Below, piece by piece: positions 34,550 through 48,625 of a DNA stretch of 64,000 nt. The DNA comes from Gordionus sp. m RMFG-2023 (lineage: Eukaryota > Nematomorpha > Gordioida > Chordodea > Parachordodidae): NCBI RefSeq assembly GCF_954871325.1, contig NC_088775.1, positions 19,507,561 through 19,571,560 on the forward strand. Direction: 5' to 3'. The notes under the pieces were generated by a model that was not told the origin of the DNA, made no database searches, and saw only the letters and a program-made list of their open reading frames with translations. The translations under genes were made by a program, and so were the position numbers. Within the stretch, counting starts at the first letter, position 1, and every line of letters begins with the position of its first letter.

Positions 34550-35986
34550 CTTGACACGGGGGTATCATATTTTTGAATTCCATTCCATTTACATAAGTTA
34601 ATGACTCTTATAGACGCACTATGTAAAAGATTTCCAGGTAGATGGATATCATTGATACCAATCTTTTTAACCATTGTCGGCTTATTAATTATTTCACCAA
34701 AGTGCGTTGGAATACAAGGTAATGTACGATGTGATGGATCGCTGGTTAAATAAGAATTCTTTTGGTGGGCATTTAAAAGTATTTGTAATAGAGGGAAGTA
34801 CTTATTTTTCATGACTTTCCCATTCAAACTTAACCGGGAATTCTCTTCGAAAAAGGCGTGTTCGATCTTAATAAAGCATGGATCGTTTACGATTTTGTTA
34901 AATCTTTTAATGTTTAAAAGAATTTTCTCTTCGTCAATGATATCCTTGTAAGATTCTAAATATAAATCTTGTGTCGAAAGTTGAAAAGGTATTCCGGGGT
35001 AAGTGGACCTATTTAAGTAATAAGGTAGAGATGAATAAAATTTCGAAAAATGAATAAAATCGGTTGCGATAGAATTAGAAGAATTAATCGTTGAAAACGA
35101 GGGCATGATGATAGCCATCGAAGAGGCCTTCTTGGAAATAGACATATTTTTGCAGGAATCAACAGACCATAAAGTTCTATCATGGTCTTCTCCCCGTAAA
35201 CTTTTCAGGCTCCTGGTTATTTTTGTATTCCAATTTTTGGTACAGCAATCATTTCCGTCATTTTTCAAAAATGGTGGTTGTTCCCTGAGTACGGAAGTCT
35301 CCGGAGCACTTTTATTAAGGTCATTCTGGTCAAATCGACATTTACCGCTCTCAAAATCGAGGTATTCATGATAAAACACCGCAGAGTAATGGCTATCATA
35401 AACCAATTCATCCTCCTCTTGAGGTTTTATATTATATAATTGATCGAAGTATAAATCGGAATCTTCATAATCAAAGTACCAAGCCTGATAGATCCAAGGC
35501 ATAGTGACTAGCCAATCGTAAGGTATAGGAATGGCGGGTAATTTCTTTCTTCTATAGTCACTAATATTCCTGTCAACACCTTTTTTAAAAAAATATTTTG
35601 ATTTGAATAGCGTTTGTTCTTTTATTTTCGAGGTGGGCAGTGGATGATGATCGTAGAAACATTGTTTAATTAAATCATCTTCATCGAGAGAATTTAATTG
35701 ACAAGCCGCTTTCTGCGCTAAAATATCATATTCGGGCGAAATTTTTTCTATAACTTCGTATATAGTTTCGTGTTTGTTCGAATTCGAACGGTCATTTAGA
35801 AAAATGACTTGAGCTTTGCGTTTAAGGTCAAATAATTGGGAAGTTCTGTCTAAAGTAACTACATAATTGCACTTAGTTGGGATAAATCTATCTAATGTAA
35901 TTTGATGAAAATCCAAATTTTTTTGATCGAATAAGTTCAATTTCGCAACTTTCGAAGTCATATTATTATAGTATATAATTTTTGAT
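34550..35986 (-). CDS. ANK: Candidate giant cassette exon between ankyrin linker and ZU5
   Basis: An open frame of 1437 bases (479 codons) between a clean acceptor ATTTTAG and a donor TCAAG/GTATTT. It starts in phase 2 and ends in phase 2. The linker exon at 48369 ends in phase 2 and the ZU5 exon at 32228 starts in phase 2, so inclusion keeps the reading frame. The first residues would be SKIIYYNNMTSKVAKLNL. The protein is polar and rich in Tyr, Asp, Lys and Ser. A central aromatic segment (YDWLVTMPWIYQAWYFDYED) and several Cys are visible. I recognise no domain. The alternative is a nested single-exon gene starting at the ATG at 35961; that frame runs past the donor to a stop at 34513. No vertebrate ankyrin I know has an insert here. 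Confidence 0.65.
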
Positions 35987-38842
35987 CTAAAATTTTTCGA
36001 AATTCTAATTTAAGATTAAAAACATTTTTATACAGCTTTATAAGGCCTATTCAAATTTTAACGTTATATAAATATTAGTATTTTTTTGAAAAATAACTCG
36101 AATATCATAAGTAATAGGATAGATTTAAAAACTAGAACTAATAATTATAAGTTTCATATTTTTATGTTATAATTACCTTATAAAAAACAAAGTATATTAA
36201 ATAAATAATATAAAGATGCAATTTAAAAAAATAACAATTTTATGTTTGCTCCATTCTTTTTTAAAATGGAAAAATAAATTTTTTTCCAATTATTTTGTAT
36301 AAAAAACATAATTTTATAATAATTTTTCTATTATATTAATATCGAAATCGATGAATAAATAATATAATATTCGAAAAATAAAATGTTAAATTTAAAAATA
36401 AAATAATGACAATGTTAAATAATATTTATTATTGAAATATAAAAAAAATATACATTTTTATCTTCCTTTTTTTTATAAAAGACTATAATAGATTATTATA
36501 CACAGCACACGCATATTAATCATAGTTTACTATAAAAAAAAGATGATCATTTATAACATAATAGACTATTGAAATGAAATCATAATTTTTTTTCTTCAAA
36601 TTTAAACTAAATATTAAAAAAATATTATATTTCTAAAAATTCATAGAAAGATCAAAAGGAATATAAAAGCTAAATTTTAATCAAATTTAATTAAAAAATA
36701 AAATAGTATTAATAAAAAGCATTTTTTTAATACATGATTCAAAAAATGTAATAACAGTTTTATAAACAAATCGAGTTCAATAAAGCCAGGTATAAATTAT
36801 AAAGCTTATTATTTGTTTAATTTCGCGATATTGTTAAATTCTTATTCTTACCTTTTATTTATGTTATTTTTATCACAAATACTCGATTCGATGACTAAAA
36901 TGTAATTAAACAAAATTATTTAATCATAAAAATTTTAGCCCGCAGATGCAATATCTCCTACTATTATATTGATTATTAGTATCTATAAAAATTAATATCA
37001 CATTTATTTTATGTTCAGGCGTCATGTCAATTGTAATGTAAATTAGAAAACAATAAAAATATACTATGACAATTTAAAAAGCAGACAATTAAACTTTAAT
37101 TAATCAAGAAAAAACATTTCAATTTATTATATAGAATTGAAAATATTGATTGGGTTAATAACCACGATAGTAGGGTCTATGTTATGTTCTTGGAAGTTAT
37201 ATATACGTAAACAAGAGCCGATTTTACACCATGTAAAGAGTGCAATTTATAAACATTATTTTAAAAAAATAAGTAAATATTAAATAAAACCAATTTATTT
37301 TAAACAATGTTATTTTTAACTTTTATATTACTTTACTCTAAAAAATAATGATATAGATTATAAATAATATTCAAGATTAGTGTAAACAAATAAATATAAA
37401 TGCTTCTAAAAATTTAGAGCCAGCTAATTTTTAAATGATTTAAAATTTTGCAAAATCGATATTAACTACAATTTTAACAAAAGTTTAAAATAAGATGGCG
37501 CTAAATTTTTCAATAACATATTTTATTATATTTTTATAATTAATTTCAAATAACATTATGTCATTATTTTTAAATAAGTGAGTTAAATAACTTTATGCCA
37601 TTTTTTTAAATAAGTGAGTTAAATAACATTTATATCATATTTTTTAAATAAGTGTAGTCAAATATTTTCTTGCATTATAAGATTATTACAATAAATTATA
37701 TAAACACAATTACTAGAATAAAGGTGTGTAAGGGCAAAGTGCTAGACGATTTCAAATGCATTCATTTAATAATCTAGACTCTATAAAATAAAATTTTTGC
37801 AATCAGGCGATTCGTATTATATTTAAATTAAACAATAAATTATGTTTAAGAGCCAGTGAAAAAAATTTAAGTTGGGTTTTGGTAGTTAGGCCAATATTAC
37901 TTCCTTTATTGAAAAAACATACTCAAGTTAATTTTTGAATAAGCTTTTGTCCTTCCATGACTAAACCACTGGATCGAGTATTTATTTGATAAAATTACAT
38001 TAGTTTTAAAACTGTAAATATAAATAATAAACAATAATACTAATACATATTTATGATGTGACAAAAATATACCAATTTGCACTTTTAGCCGCTTTTATTA
38101 GTTAGTATTTTTTTTCAAAAAATAGAATTATACAACACATTAAACTACTATCAAAAATAACAAAACCGTCATTAATTGCTTTCAAAAAGTTTAAAATTTT
38201 ACCAAGACTCTACTGCGCAAATTTAATTAAAGCACTTAAAAATAATCTTAAAAGAAAATACTCTTTCATTTCAATGTTGTAATAACAAATTAAAAAATAT
38301 CAAACATTATTAAAAATATATAATTAACATTTATGTATGTTACATTATTTTAATATTTATATTAGAACGAATTATAGTTATTTTTTTATTAAAAACGATT
38401 CTAATATTTAAACTTCAAAAATAGTACATGACGGCATCATTGTAATGGATTTTGATTTAAATCATATTAGATCTCAAGTATGCTAGACAAAATTTTAAGA
38501 TCAAATTTAAAATAACTATTATAATGTAAAAATATTCAAAGGGATATTAGAGTTCGATAATCTAGAATAAAAAAAATCAATACCCGTCTTTTTTTAAATA
38601 TAGATTATTTATTGATTGAAAAAATAAATCGAACATCACTTTAGAAAAATAAAATGGTTACAGTTTTAATGATAATACATTTTAGATTATTTATTGCTTC
38701 TAAAAAAAATAACATTACTTAAGGAAAGTGATCATAATTTTCACACTCTTATCAATATAATTCACATGATTAAATCATAAAACATTAGAATAGTAAGTCC
38801 AGTGTCTCCAGAGTTCAATAGAAATTTCTTCCCAACTTAACC
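35987..38842. other. Intron stretch, extremely A+T-rich
   Basis: No gene or mobile element recognised. A short degenerate tandem with ATTTTTTAAATAAGTGAGTT occurs near 37540-37670. Confidence 0.5.
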
Positions 38843-39072
38843 TGTGTAATGGTTTTCTTGTCAAATCAAGCCTGTTTTCGGATTCTCGTTTAACCGAATC
38901 GATTTAAAAGCAAGTTACATGTGTAATGGATTTCTTGTCAAATCAAGCCTGTTTACGGATTCTCATTTAGTCGAATCGATTTAAAAGCAAGTTACATGTG
39001 TAATGGATTTTTTTTCAAATCAAGCCTGTTTTCGGATTCTCATTTAGTCGAATCGATTTAAAAGCAAGTTCA
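38843..39072. repeat. Tandem repeat, 3 x 77 bp
   Basis: Copies begin TGTGTAATGG at 38843, 38920 and 38997 and each ends near TCGATTTAAAAGCAAGTT. The last two copies are almost identical; the first differs at a few sites. Confidence 0.92.
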
Positions 39073-39275
39073 GTTCGGATTCACGATAAATCAACATGCC
39101 CTCAGAAATTTTAAAAATTTGTGTATTGATATATCCTATATAATTATTTTAATTAATCTGATGATTTATAGTCATTTGATAATTTCATAAATTTTATTTA
39201 TAAATGCATAATATAAAACATGAAAAATACAATATTATTAAATCCAAATTTTTATAATATATAATAATAATATTA

Positions 39276-39467
39276 GGGGAGACCGGGGAGCATGCGAGCC
39301 CTAAAACTACTTGATAATATTGAATAAATAATATCACATATTATTCCACTTATTTACTTTTATGCTATATATAAAAATTATTTTTTAAAATATACTTAAC
39401 AATATTAATTTTTCAGGGATGAGCTAAACTCGGGGAAGGATGAGCTTTCCCAAGAGGCGCTTTTGAA
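39276..39467 (+). repeat. Dispersed repeat, partner of 30867-31072
   Basis: Starts GGGGAGACCGGGGAGCATGC and ends near GAGCTTTCCCAAGAGGCGC. It matches the inverted copy 8 kb away at both G+C-rich ends. Non-coding. Confidence 0.65.
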
Positions 39468-39769
39468 TTGCTAATATTGATTATTTTATAAAAATGATAT
39501 ATATAATATTGCAAATACAATAAGCCTAAATGGAGAACATAAAAAAATTAGTGAAATTTATTGACAATTTGAACAAATAAAGAATGATACACAATTAAAA
39601 TAGGACCTATGCGAAAACTGGAACCTTACATGTCATTATTATTTTTTTTAGGTTTTGCTTCTAAAACTGGTTATGTGGAAAGGTTCTAAATTTTTCCAAA
39701 TTTACTAAAAAGATAATTGAATGTATTAATTTCTTTTAAAATAATAAAAATAAAATATATTATATTTAT

Positions 39770-41586
39770 CAGAGACCTGCAGGCCCGGCCCTAAGCCCGG
39801 CCTTTTAAATATACCTGGGCCGGGCCTAAAAAATTTTTTTTAAATATATCCTGGCCGGGCCTTAATATTTTTTATAAAAATTTTTACATTATGAGTTAAT
39901 GGTTATAAGATTATATTATATTATAGTTATGATTAATATAATATTGGGTGATGGTTAACACTACCTAACACCCACAGATCGATCTAATTATTAATTTCCT
40001 GCAAATTTATTCAAAGTATTAATATATTTTTTTATAATTCATATCTAAATTTTTACAACATATTTTACCAAAACAATCAAATAAAGGAATATCTTAAATA
40101 AGCCCCATTATTCAAGTATTATTAATATATTTTTTTATAATTCATATCTAAATTTTTAGAATATATTTTACCAAAACAATCAAATAAAGGAATATCACTT
40201 CTTGAAGTTTGTAATACCTTTCAAAGCGAAAAAGGAGAAATAAAATTGATTTTACCTAATATAAAGCATTTTTTAATTGAAAAATTTGTTTTACACAAGT
40301 ATCATTTTATTTCTCTTTTTCTCTGTCCCAAATTCAAGCAATTACGTATGTTGTCAGGGATAGATCGCAAGATGACGGAAAACTATATAAAAAATAATAT
40401 TAAATTACAAGAGGCTCAGGAAGTAAATGAAATACCATCGACCAGTCAAATTACGACTGTTGTTAAACAAACTGAATCGTTTTATTACAAATGGGGCGAT
40501 GGTAATTCTGGTAATATGTCAATACCCGATGATGAATATTATAATTACATAAATAAAAAAATAGATGAAACATTTAAGGTGGATAATTTGTTAAAGTGGT
40601 GGGCGGCTCATCAAAGCGAATTTTTTAGCAAAATTGGCAAAATGGGTATTGGCAATTCCTGCTTCATGTGCAAGCTGTGAGCCGAATTTTTCCACTACTG
40701 GGAGAATTCTTGAAGAAAGAAGAAGTAATCTTCAACCTGAAAAGGTAGATATGCTTCTCTTTCTTCATGATAATTTGTGAATTTTTAATATCTTTCTTGA
40801 GTATAGGGTTTCGTCAATCATGCTGGTTTTTTACTTTGCAAACTGTCAAATATTTATTGCGAGTCATGAAAGTTTTTAATCCAACATTTTTCATTATTTT
40901 TTTTACAATATTATATAATACAATTATCTTCTTTTGTTAAAAATTTATATTATAAAATAAATTAAATTAATATTGTGCAATTAGATTATATTTTCAAAAT
41001 ACTATTTATTATACATGCATTTTTTTAAATAGCGATTTATTTTTATTTTATAAATTAAATAGTAAATTAAATACAATATATTATATTCTCCAAATATTTT
41101 CCATTTTTATAAATTAAATATTAGTTTTATTTTTTTTAAATGCAATATAAAATATAGTATATGCTCAAAATATTATTACCATTTTTATGAATATTAGTTT
41201 TATTTTTATAAATGCAATATAAAATATAGTATATGCTCAAAATATCCATTTTTATAAATAACAGTTTTATAATTTTTATAAATTCAATATAATATTCTCA
41301 AAATTTTAGCTTTTTACATGTATTTTTTAAATAATAAGCGATAATACTCGCTGAAAAATATGGTAAAATACCTCATAGGTGAATTTTTGTATATACCAGG
41401 TCGAATATAATTTTCAAAAATTTCGAGCCGGGCCTGAAATTTTTAAATCCGGGCCGGGCCGTAAAAATTTTTTTTTAAAAATATCCGGGCCGGGCCTTAA
41501 AAATTTTTTTTTTTAAATATCCGGGCCGGGCCTAAAAAATTTAAAACCGGGCCGGGCCGTGCAAATGGTACCTCTGTAGGTCTCTG
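39770..41586 (+). mobile_element. hAT transposon relic with transposase C-terminus
   Basis: Inverted ends CAGAGACCTGCAGGCCCGGC and complement CAGAGACCTACAGAGGTACC are followed by several subterminal CCGGGCCGGGCC boxes at both sides. Flanks ATATTTAT and ATATATAT agree at 7 of 8 bases, as for an aged hAT target duplication. The plus strand keeps DNLLKWWAAHQSEF and, in a shifted frame, LAIPASCASCEPNFSTTGRI then LEERRSNLQPEKVDMLLFL. This is the hAT C-terminal dimerisation region. At least one frameshift (near 40620-40660) and loss of the N-terminal half make it inactive. Confidence 0.88.
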
Positions 41587-42596
41587 ATATATATAATGAA
41601 AATTCATCCTTGCTAACCGATATGGAGAAAACAAACTTAGGTTATGCAATAGTAACATAGATCAAGATTAATAAAACAACAAGATTTTAAATTAAATACA
41701 AATTTCAAGAAAGTTCCAGAAACTATATTATACAATTATCTAATAAATGCATCTAAAATGTTTTTGGTTCTTTGTTCCATGTAAATTCTCTTTTCATATA
41801 TTGTCATAAATTTTTATCAGTCATGTCGGGCCGTGCCAGGGGTAACACCATAAAAAAACATAGACCTTCATTCTGGCCCGAAAAATATTAATTTTATATT
41901 TACTTCCTATACTTCCTTTTTTGCCTGATTGAATATCATAGTATTTGAATAATTAAGAGATAATTAATAAATAATAATTTTTAACAATATATTATTTTTT
42001 GATATTGAAATAATTGTCATGAAATGTTTTAAGGAATTCAGTTCAATAACTAAATGAATGATTGAATTAAAAGAGTTAGTTAAGTGGTATGATCTGAAAT
42101 GGTGTGAGTTTACATCACGTTTCTAGAAGGATTGATAGAATTTTAAAATTTTATCATCCTAAAATATTTTTTAAATATAAATTATGAAAGCTGTCCTATT
42201 TTTTTTTTAAAAAAATTTGAAAATGAATAGGCGGAGGCATATTTATGCATGGTTTCACATGTGGGGAGTTTACTACATGTTGCCAATACGCAGTTGCAAA
42301 CTGAAGATTCGTTATTAATTGTCAAAATAATGATACAATTCTGTTCGTTCTTACAGCATAAAATTGATAATAAATTTTATAACTATATCACTAAAATGAG
42401 ATTTCAAAATGTGCAAATTTAACCTTAATTGATGGCTTTTTAAACGAATCTTTAATAAAACTATTATTCAATATTTGTAATCAAAATATGATTTTACTAA
42501 TCCTATTTATAAATGTATTAATATTATTATAACTGTGGAAAAATCTATCAATAGCGAATTTTGCAATTTAATAAATATATTAAAAATATCTATAAA

Positions 42597-45228
42597 CAGG
42601 GTTGCCAGGTCTCCCCCCATCAGCGAGAGACTCCCGCAAATTTTTAGTTTACACACAGACATCTCACTCCCGCAAAACTATGGCAATTGAAAATCTATTG
42701 CAATTTTAAATTTCTACCGCACAATTTTTTTTAGCATTTTAATGTTTTTAATATATAAATAATAATTTTGAGAAACAGTAATTGAATATTTTTATATTCC
42801 TAAAATAAATTTTAAATATTTATTTAAAACATATTTAGCTTGTAAATTTCTTTTCTTACCTTAATCATATGTTTTATTTTTATCCAATAATAAATCAACT
42901 TCATTCATTCTTATTTTATCATTTTCATGTGTTTGTGTATAACATTATAGGGCTAGGCGCTTAATTAACACGTTACACGTTTAAATACATAATAAGGTAA
43001 TATTGTACTTATTTCAATGATAATTTTATTTATTATAGTTCAATCTTATTATTATTATAATCAGTGCAGGGGAGTGAATCTAAATCTATTGCAATATAAA
43101 AAATATGCTCCAAAAATAAAATAATATAGATGCAACTACAGTTGCGGAAATGGTATACACTTATCATGTTGTACAACATTCACAGAGCTACTTATCATCA
43201 CAATGTGGGTCGAATCTTTTCCCCATAATATTTAACGAGCCCAAGATAAGTGAAAACTTTACTTGTGGTAGAATAAAAATGAGCAAGGACCTGAATCCAG
43301 GAGGTCAATTCTTGACGATTTGAAAGAGGGACATTGAAATGCAATTCTAACAGATGCATTTAAAAAGGGAAATATTAAAACATTTCCCATGATCCTCCGC
43401 TATTTCTACAAAAATAAGGATGTTTCAATAAAACTATTTAAATTTTTTTTCCCTTAGATAGAGAAAAATCCAAAGAGAAAACTAACCATATAATGGTAGA
43501 TATAGCAGATTCGGGATTATCAATGAGTCGCATGTCAGCTTTATACGCTGATAATGCCTCAGTGAATTTTGGCAAAAACCGGAGTGTATTTACAGAATTG
43601 AGGTAGCACAATGTTGACTTAATACCAATTGGCTGTATATGCCATATACTACATAATTATTGCAAGAAGGCAACATGGATGTCGAAATAATTGTAATGAA
43701 ATATTTAAATGAATTTAGTTCATCAACTTAAAGTTTTAATGAATTAGAAGAGTTGGTGGAGTGGTCAGACTTGTAATGGTGAGTTATTGCGACATGTCTT
43801 TATCAGGTGGCTATCATTAGTCCCCGCCATCAATAAAATTTTAAAATTTTACGAACCATTAAAAAAAATATTTCTTAAATAAATATTATAAAACCTTCCC
43901 TAATATTTTGAAAAATTTTTTCCAGAATGAAATGGTAGAGGCATATTAGGAATGATTTCACATGTAGGAAATTTACTACTACATGCTGTTAATATGCAGT
44001 TGCAATCAGAAGAATCTTTTTTAATAAAGATTCACAAAATTATGCTGCAGCTGTGTTCATCTTTACAGTTAAAGATTGCCAATAAATTTTATGGCGCTAT
44101 TGCTAAAAATATCATACTAACATGTTCAAATATTACTCTAACTAATGTATTTTGAAGCAAATATTTTTATTTTTAGAATATTTGCAAAAAAAATTGGATT
44201 TCAATAACTCGATTTACAAATGTATAGATATTATGATCTTGGAATAGAAACCATCAATTGATGGTTTTTGTAATTTAATAAATATATTAAAAATACCGAT
44301 AGACATTAATGCCTTGTTTGAGGAGATTCAATTATTTTCTTTTATACATAATATAAAAAAGTAACTCCACTACAAAGTAGTTATTTTGAAAATATTACCT
44401 ATTTTGAAATTATAAAACGTTACCGACTTTGTTAATATTTATATAAAAATTATAAGAATTAATAAGGGGATAACTAAGGTAATTTACAATCCCGGCCGAA
44501 GGCGGGAACTTTGTGGGCCTTTGGCAATTTTTATATTTCTACCGTAATTTCCATATTTCACCCGCAAAATACCAAATTTCTACCGCAATTTGAAAATTAT
44601 GATTATTTTACCCCATTCGAATTCCCATCAGAGCGCATTTTTAGCCTAATGAGGACTGCCTGGAGAAAGGAGAGAAATAAACTTGATCTGGAAACATTAG
44701 ATCCCGAACTAATGTTTAAACAAAATTATATGTCTTGCCACCGATTTTATAAATTTCTCAATACTGACGGTAAATTTTCAATTCCACATTATTACAAATT
44801 ATTTATTATTTGTATTTTTAATCAATTTTATATTTTATTAAACGATATTTATACTATTTGCATAAAATTATCTAATTTATATATTGGCAAAATAAAGATT
44901 GTTTGTTTTGTATAAAATTATTATATTTTTATACATTTAAAGATCTTATTTATATAAAATTTGGTCTCGCAAATTAGATCAAAGGATTTATTTTTATATA
45001 ATAAATACATCAAATCCAATACAAATAGATATAAATTAAAACTAAGAATAAAATATCACCGATTTTGAAAAATATAATAAACCGATAAGATTTTGTTAAA
45101 GTCATAATTATGAGATTAAAAGGAGAATTCAGATAAACCATGTTCCTTAACTCGGGCTAAGGCCAGCATTTTGTGAACCTAATTTTTCCCCAAATTGAAA
45201 ATACGACCAAATTTCTCCCGTAACCCTG
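42597..45228 (+). mobile_element. Decayed hAT-like element with internal duplication
   Basis: Ends CAGGGTTGCCAGGTCTCCCC and complement CAGGGTTACGGGAG are weakly inverted and hAT-like; no matching 8-bp flanks were found. Plus-strand residues FEFPSERIFSLMRTAWRKER, then NKLDLETLDPELMFKQN (44614-44730) are a hAT dimerisation domain of a different family from 39770. A segment at 43690-44330 repeats the block 42000-42596 just outside the left end, so the borders are unsure. Confidence 0.55.
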
Positions 45229-46167
45229 TTCACACCTGCTATTTAGGAGTTATAAAAAGTCATTTTTTTATTTAGGCGTTCTGAAATAAAATTTACTGAA
45301 TAAACAATTCCGATATGGTTATAAATATTTTTTAGCTAGAACGCCCTTTCAACACAATTCACATATTTGAATATTCGGTTTTAGTATTATTTGATATTAT
45401 GCAATGATGTTAGAAGTGGCACTAAAAAGAAAGAAATAATAATAGTTGATGAACATATGTTTTTTTATTATTATTTTAGCAACCTTAAAGATTTGCCTAA
45501 ACTAAAAATCAAATGTAAATGAGTATTTCACCTTATTATGTTAATATCATCCGTTTTCATAATTTTAATAGCGCACATATAAATATTTTCTAAAACCCAA
45601 TTCCTGTATTTCACGATTCATTTTTTTGCGAATTCCAAATAACCTCCTTAAAGGACACGCCATAAAATGAATATATTTTAAAATTAATCTAGTAATCTCA
45701 AAACTATAGCATAATAATGTATAATATTTTTTTTAAAAAAAATAAAGCTTTAATTTTTCCAAGGGTCATAAATTAATTAAAATTTTGGTAAACTTTTAAT
45801 TCAAAAATTTTATAAATTCCTAAAACTCATAAATAAAACATTGAATAAATAATACATAAATATTTTTTTTATTATTAATAACTGGTCGTAAGATAATGTA
45901 CAACTATAAAATTTGTTCAAATAATATTTCATTTTTTTAAAAAAATTGAATTTTAAATTTTTAAAAATATTTGAAAAAAAGATTAAATTTAAATACAAGC
46001 TTTTTCGAACACTCATCTTTTATCCAAAATCATCTATTTTTATATTTAAGAATTCAGGGTTGTTTTTCTATTCACTCGATCAAATGTAATACCCCAGTAG
46101 ACTAGAAAGGCAGACACGGTTTAAATTGTGTAAATAGTCAGGGGAAACATTAACGCCACCCTTCCAT

Positions 46168-46570
46168 TAGAGATCTGCAAAGTTAGGCCCGGCCCGTACC
46201 CAGCCCGAGTCCGGCGGCCTAATTCTATTTAAAAAATCTGGTTCGGGCCGTCCCTAATATTTTTAAAAAAATTCGGGCTGGGTCAGGTCGGATTGGAATT
46301 TTTTTTAAATATTTCTAAATTTATCAATTTTATATTGAATTTTTTATGTAAAATAAAAATTTTTAATTTTATTTATTGAAACTAATGCCATATAATATAT
46401 GTCTTTTATTTTGAATAATTATAAAAATTAATTTCTATATTTAAATAAATTCGGGTCGGGTCGGGCCGGTAAATTATTTTAAAAAAATTTAGGGTTCGGA
46501 CCGGGCCGGCAAATCTTTTTAAAAGAATTTCGGGCCGGGCTTGAAAAATTAGGCCCGATGCAGATCACTA
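46168..46570. mobile_element. hAT MITE, 403 bp, exact target duplication
   Basis: Flanked by the exact 8-bp repeat CCTTCCAT (46160-46167 and 46571-46578). Inverted ends are TAGAGATCTGCAAAGTTAGG and complement TAGTGATCTGCATCGGGCC. Subterminal GGGCCGGGC boxes resemble those of 39770-41586, suggesting that family could have mobilised it. Non-coding. Confidence 0.9.
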
Positions 46571-47932
46571 CCTTCCATAAATCACGTCATCAATAAATTT
46601 TTAAATCAGCTCAAATATCTAACCATCTTGAGCCCGCCAACTTATCACAAGTAGACGGTTTAAGATATGACTATGACAACTATTCCTTGGGCTCTCGATA
46701 AATCTTTAGTATGGGTGATATTTGCTTCTCTTCATTCCCCCTTAACCAAAATTTAAGTATCTCAACAATTTGATTTTCATTCCAGCCACTCTATTAACGG
46801 CTCTTTTTTTCGCCTATATAAGTTTTTTTGGCAGTAAAATTAAACATTTAACCAAAAGTGAAAGAATTTTTACATATTAGACAGGAGATACAAATCAAAA
46901 TTTTTAAATATAATTATGGTTCCTTTTTGGGAACACGATTGTTTAAATACTTATTTAATCATACAATTTTTATTTTTAGACTCTTTATTCCTATTTTAAT
47001 ATAGTTTTTACATGTGTCATTTTTATAATAATTTAAAATAAAAAGATACGGTATAAAAAAAATTAACTTTTTTTCGTGAAATTTCATTTTGCACAAAAAT
47101 TTCCCATTTTAGTTCTTTACCATGATTTTGTAAAATATATCTGTGCTTGTGTTCATTTTAAATAAATTTTTAAATTTATTTTTCTGTAGTATAAACCTTA
47201 AATCTGGTTTAAAGAATTTTTCACTAAACCCGAACCCTTCATAGCTCAAATGAGGCTATGCAAACCCCAGACTTTTAAAAAACGTTATTATTTAAAGTTC
47301 TTTTGACATTTTTGTGTAAGATTTTAGTAGCTTAATATATTTCGACATCAAAATTAATTTTGATTTTTGCTAGTTCATGAGTTATAACGGTTTTTTGGAG
47401 CTTGGGATCTGCATAGACCCCACCTAATCATTCGTGTAACTTTTTTTATCTATTTTGTTTTGATATATTAACTAATAAACACTTTTATGCATTATTTTTA
47501 TAATTAAAATTATATTATAAGAATAATTGAACCTTAGATAAACATTATACATCATCAATTTTATTTATATATATTATTATATCATATTGTGGTATTTGAA
47601 AATAATTGTCAGATTTTAAAAAATTTTGACTATCTTCTTAGCAAAAGTTATAAAATATTAATAAAATCTTAAAATAACAGTTAAAGTCACAAAATTAGAG
47701 ATGTTATTCATACTTTTTTCACATTTTAATTATAACTAGTTCCATATATACAATAAAATATACTAATCATTTCATGCAACAGAATAACAGGTCAAAAATA
47801 TACAACAGATAACATTATTATCACCTTTTATAATTGAGTCTTCTAATATAGATTTAGCATTTCGGAATGATTTTTGATTTTTATAATAAAAATATTATAT
47901 TATTTAAATTTAGTAAGTAAACTATTCTGAAC

Positions 47933-48326
47933 TTATATATGTTAGCGTCAATGTTTTTTTCCCGGCAATGTGTTACTTTTTTCAACTTTATATTGTTTTT
48001 TGAGCGTTTTTTTAAATTTAAATTTTACCGAAAATGTATTCCAGCATGTTTAGAATATGTATCTTTTGAATTGTAGATAATTTTACGGACAACTTTTGAG
48101 TCATTTATAATATATATAAAAAAATATATGGAAAAATTTTATATTAATTATATTAATTTTAAAAGTTCTTGGAAAAATTGTCTGAAATTCATAGGGTAGG
48201 TATTCCAAACATGACGGCATACATTTCCGGTAAAAACAAATTTTAAAAACGCGCTCAAAAAATGATTTAAAGCTGAAAAAAATAACACATTGCCAGAAAA
48301 AACACATTGACGCTAACATATATACT
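47933..48326. mobile_element. Palindromic MITE next to ankyrin exon
   Basis: Arms of about 150 bases start TATATATGTTAGCGTCAATG and end with the complement. Inside each arm lies an ACCGGAAATGTATTCC-type core shared with the palindrome at 56990-57390. It ends about 40 bases from the donor of the ankyrin exon at 48369. Confidence 0.85.
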
Positions 48327-48368
48327 TGATAAATATATTTTTATTTGAAAATTTTATTTAATAATTAC

Positions 48369-48507
48369 CCGATTTGAAGGGGTGGTTTATGTAGCGGAAC
48401 ATTATCAACCTTAACAACGTTTGGATGGTCCATAAAAGCTTCTCTGCCTTTGGCTTCTTCCCTTCTAATCAATTGTGTGGGAGATATAACTTCTTCTTGG
48501 TATTGTT
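48369..48507 (-). CDS. ANK: Ankyrin linker exon before ZU5
   Basis: Product EQYQEEVISPTQLIRREEAK, then GREAFMDHPNVVKVDNVPLH and KPPLQIG. It enters in phase 1 after AATAG and ends in phase 2 at CGG/GTAATT. Joining it to 32228 gives [18 protein letters not shown], equivalent to [17 protein letters not shown] in vertebrates, which fixes its place in the gene. The segment is otherwise variable in ankyrins. Confidence 0.88.
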
Positions 48508-48625
48508 CTATTGATTGAATTTAATTATTTTTTGATACTGTATATTTTATTTAATAAACAATTGCACACTTAATTTTATAACAAAATTTTTAAAAAAAAT
48601 AAGAAATGGTAAATTTTATGCATAC

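Noticed and set aside
35105-35371. Plus-strand open frame of 88 codons
   Set aside because: Lies opposite the 34550-35986 open exon and reads as its shadow.
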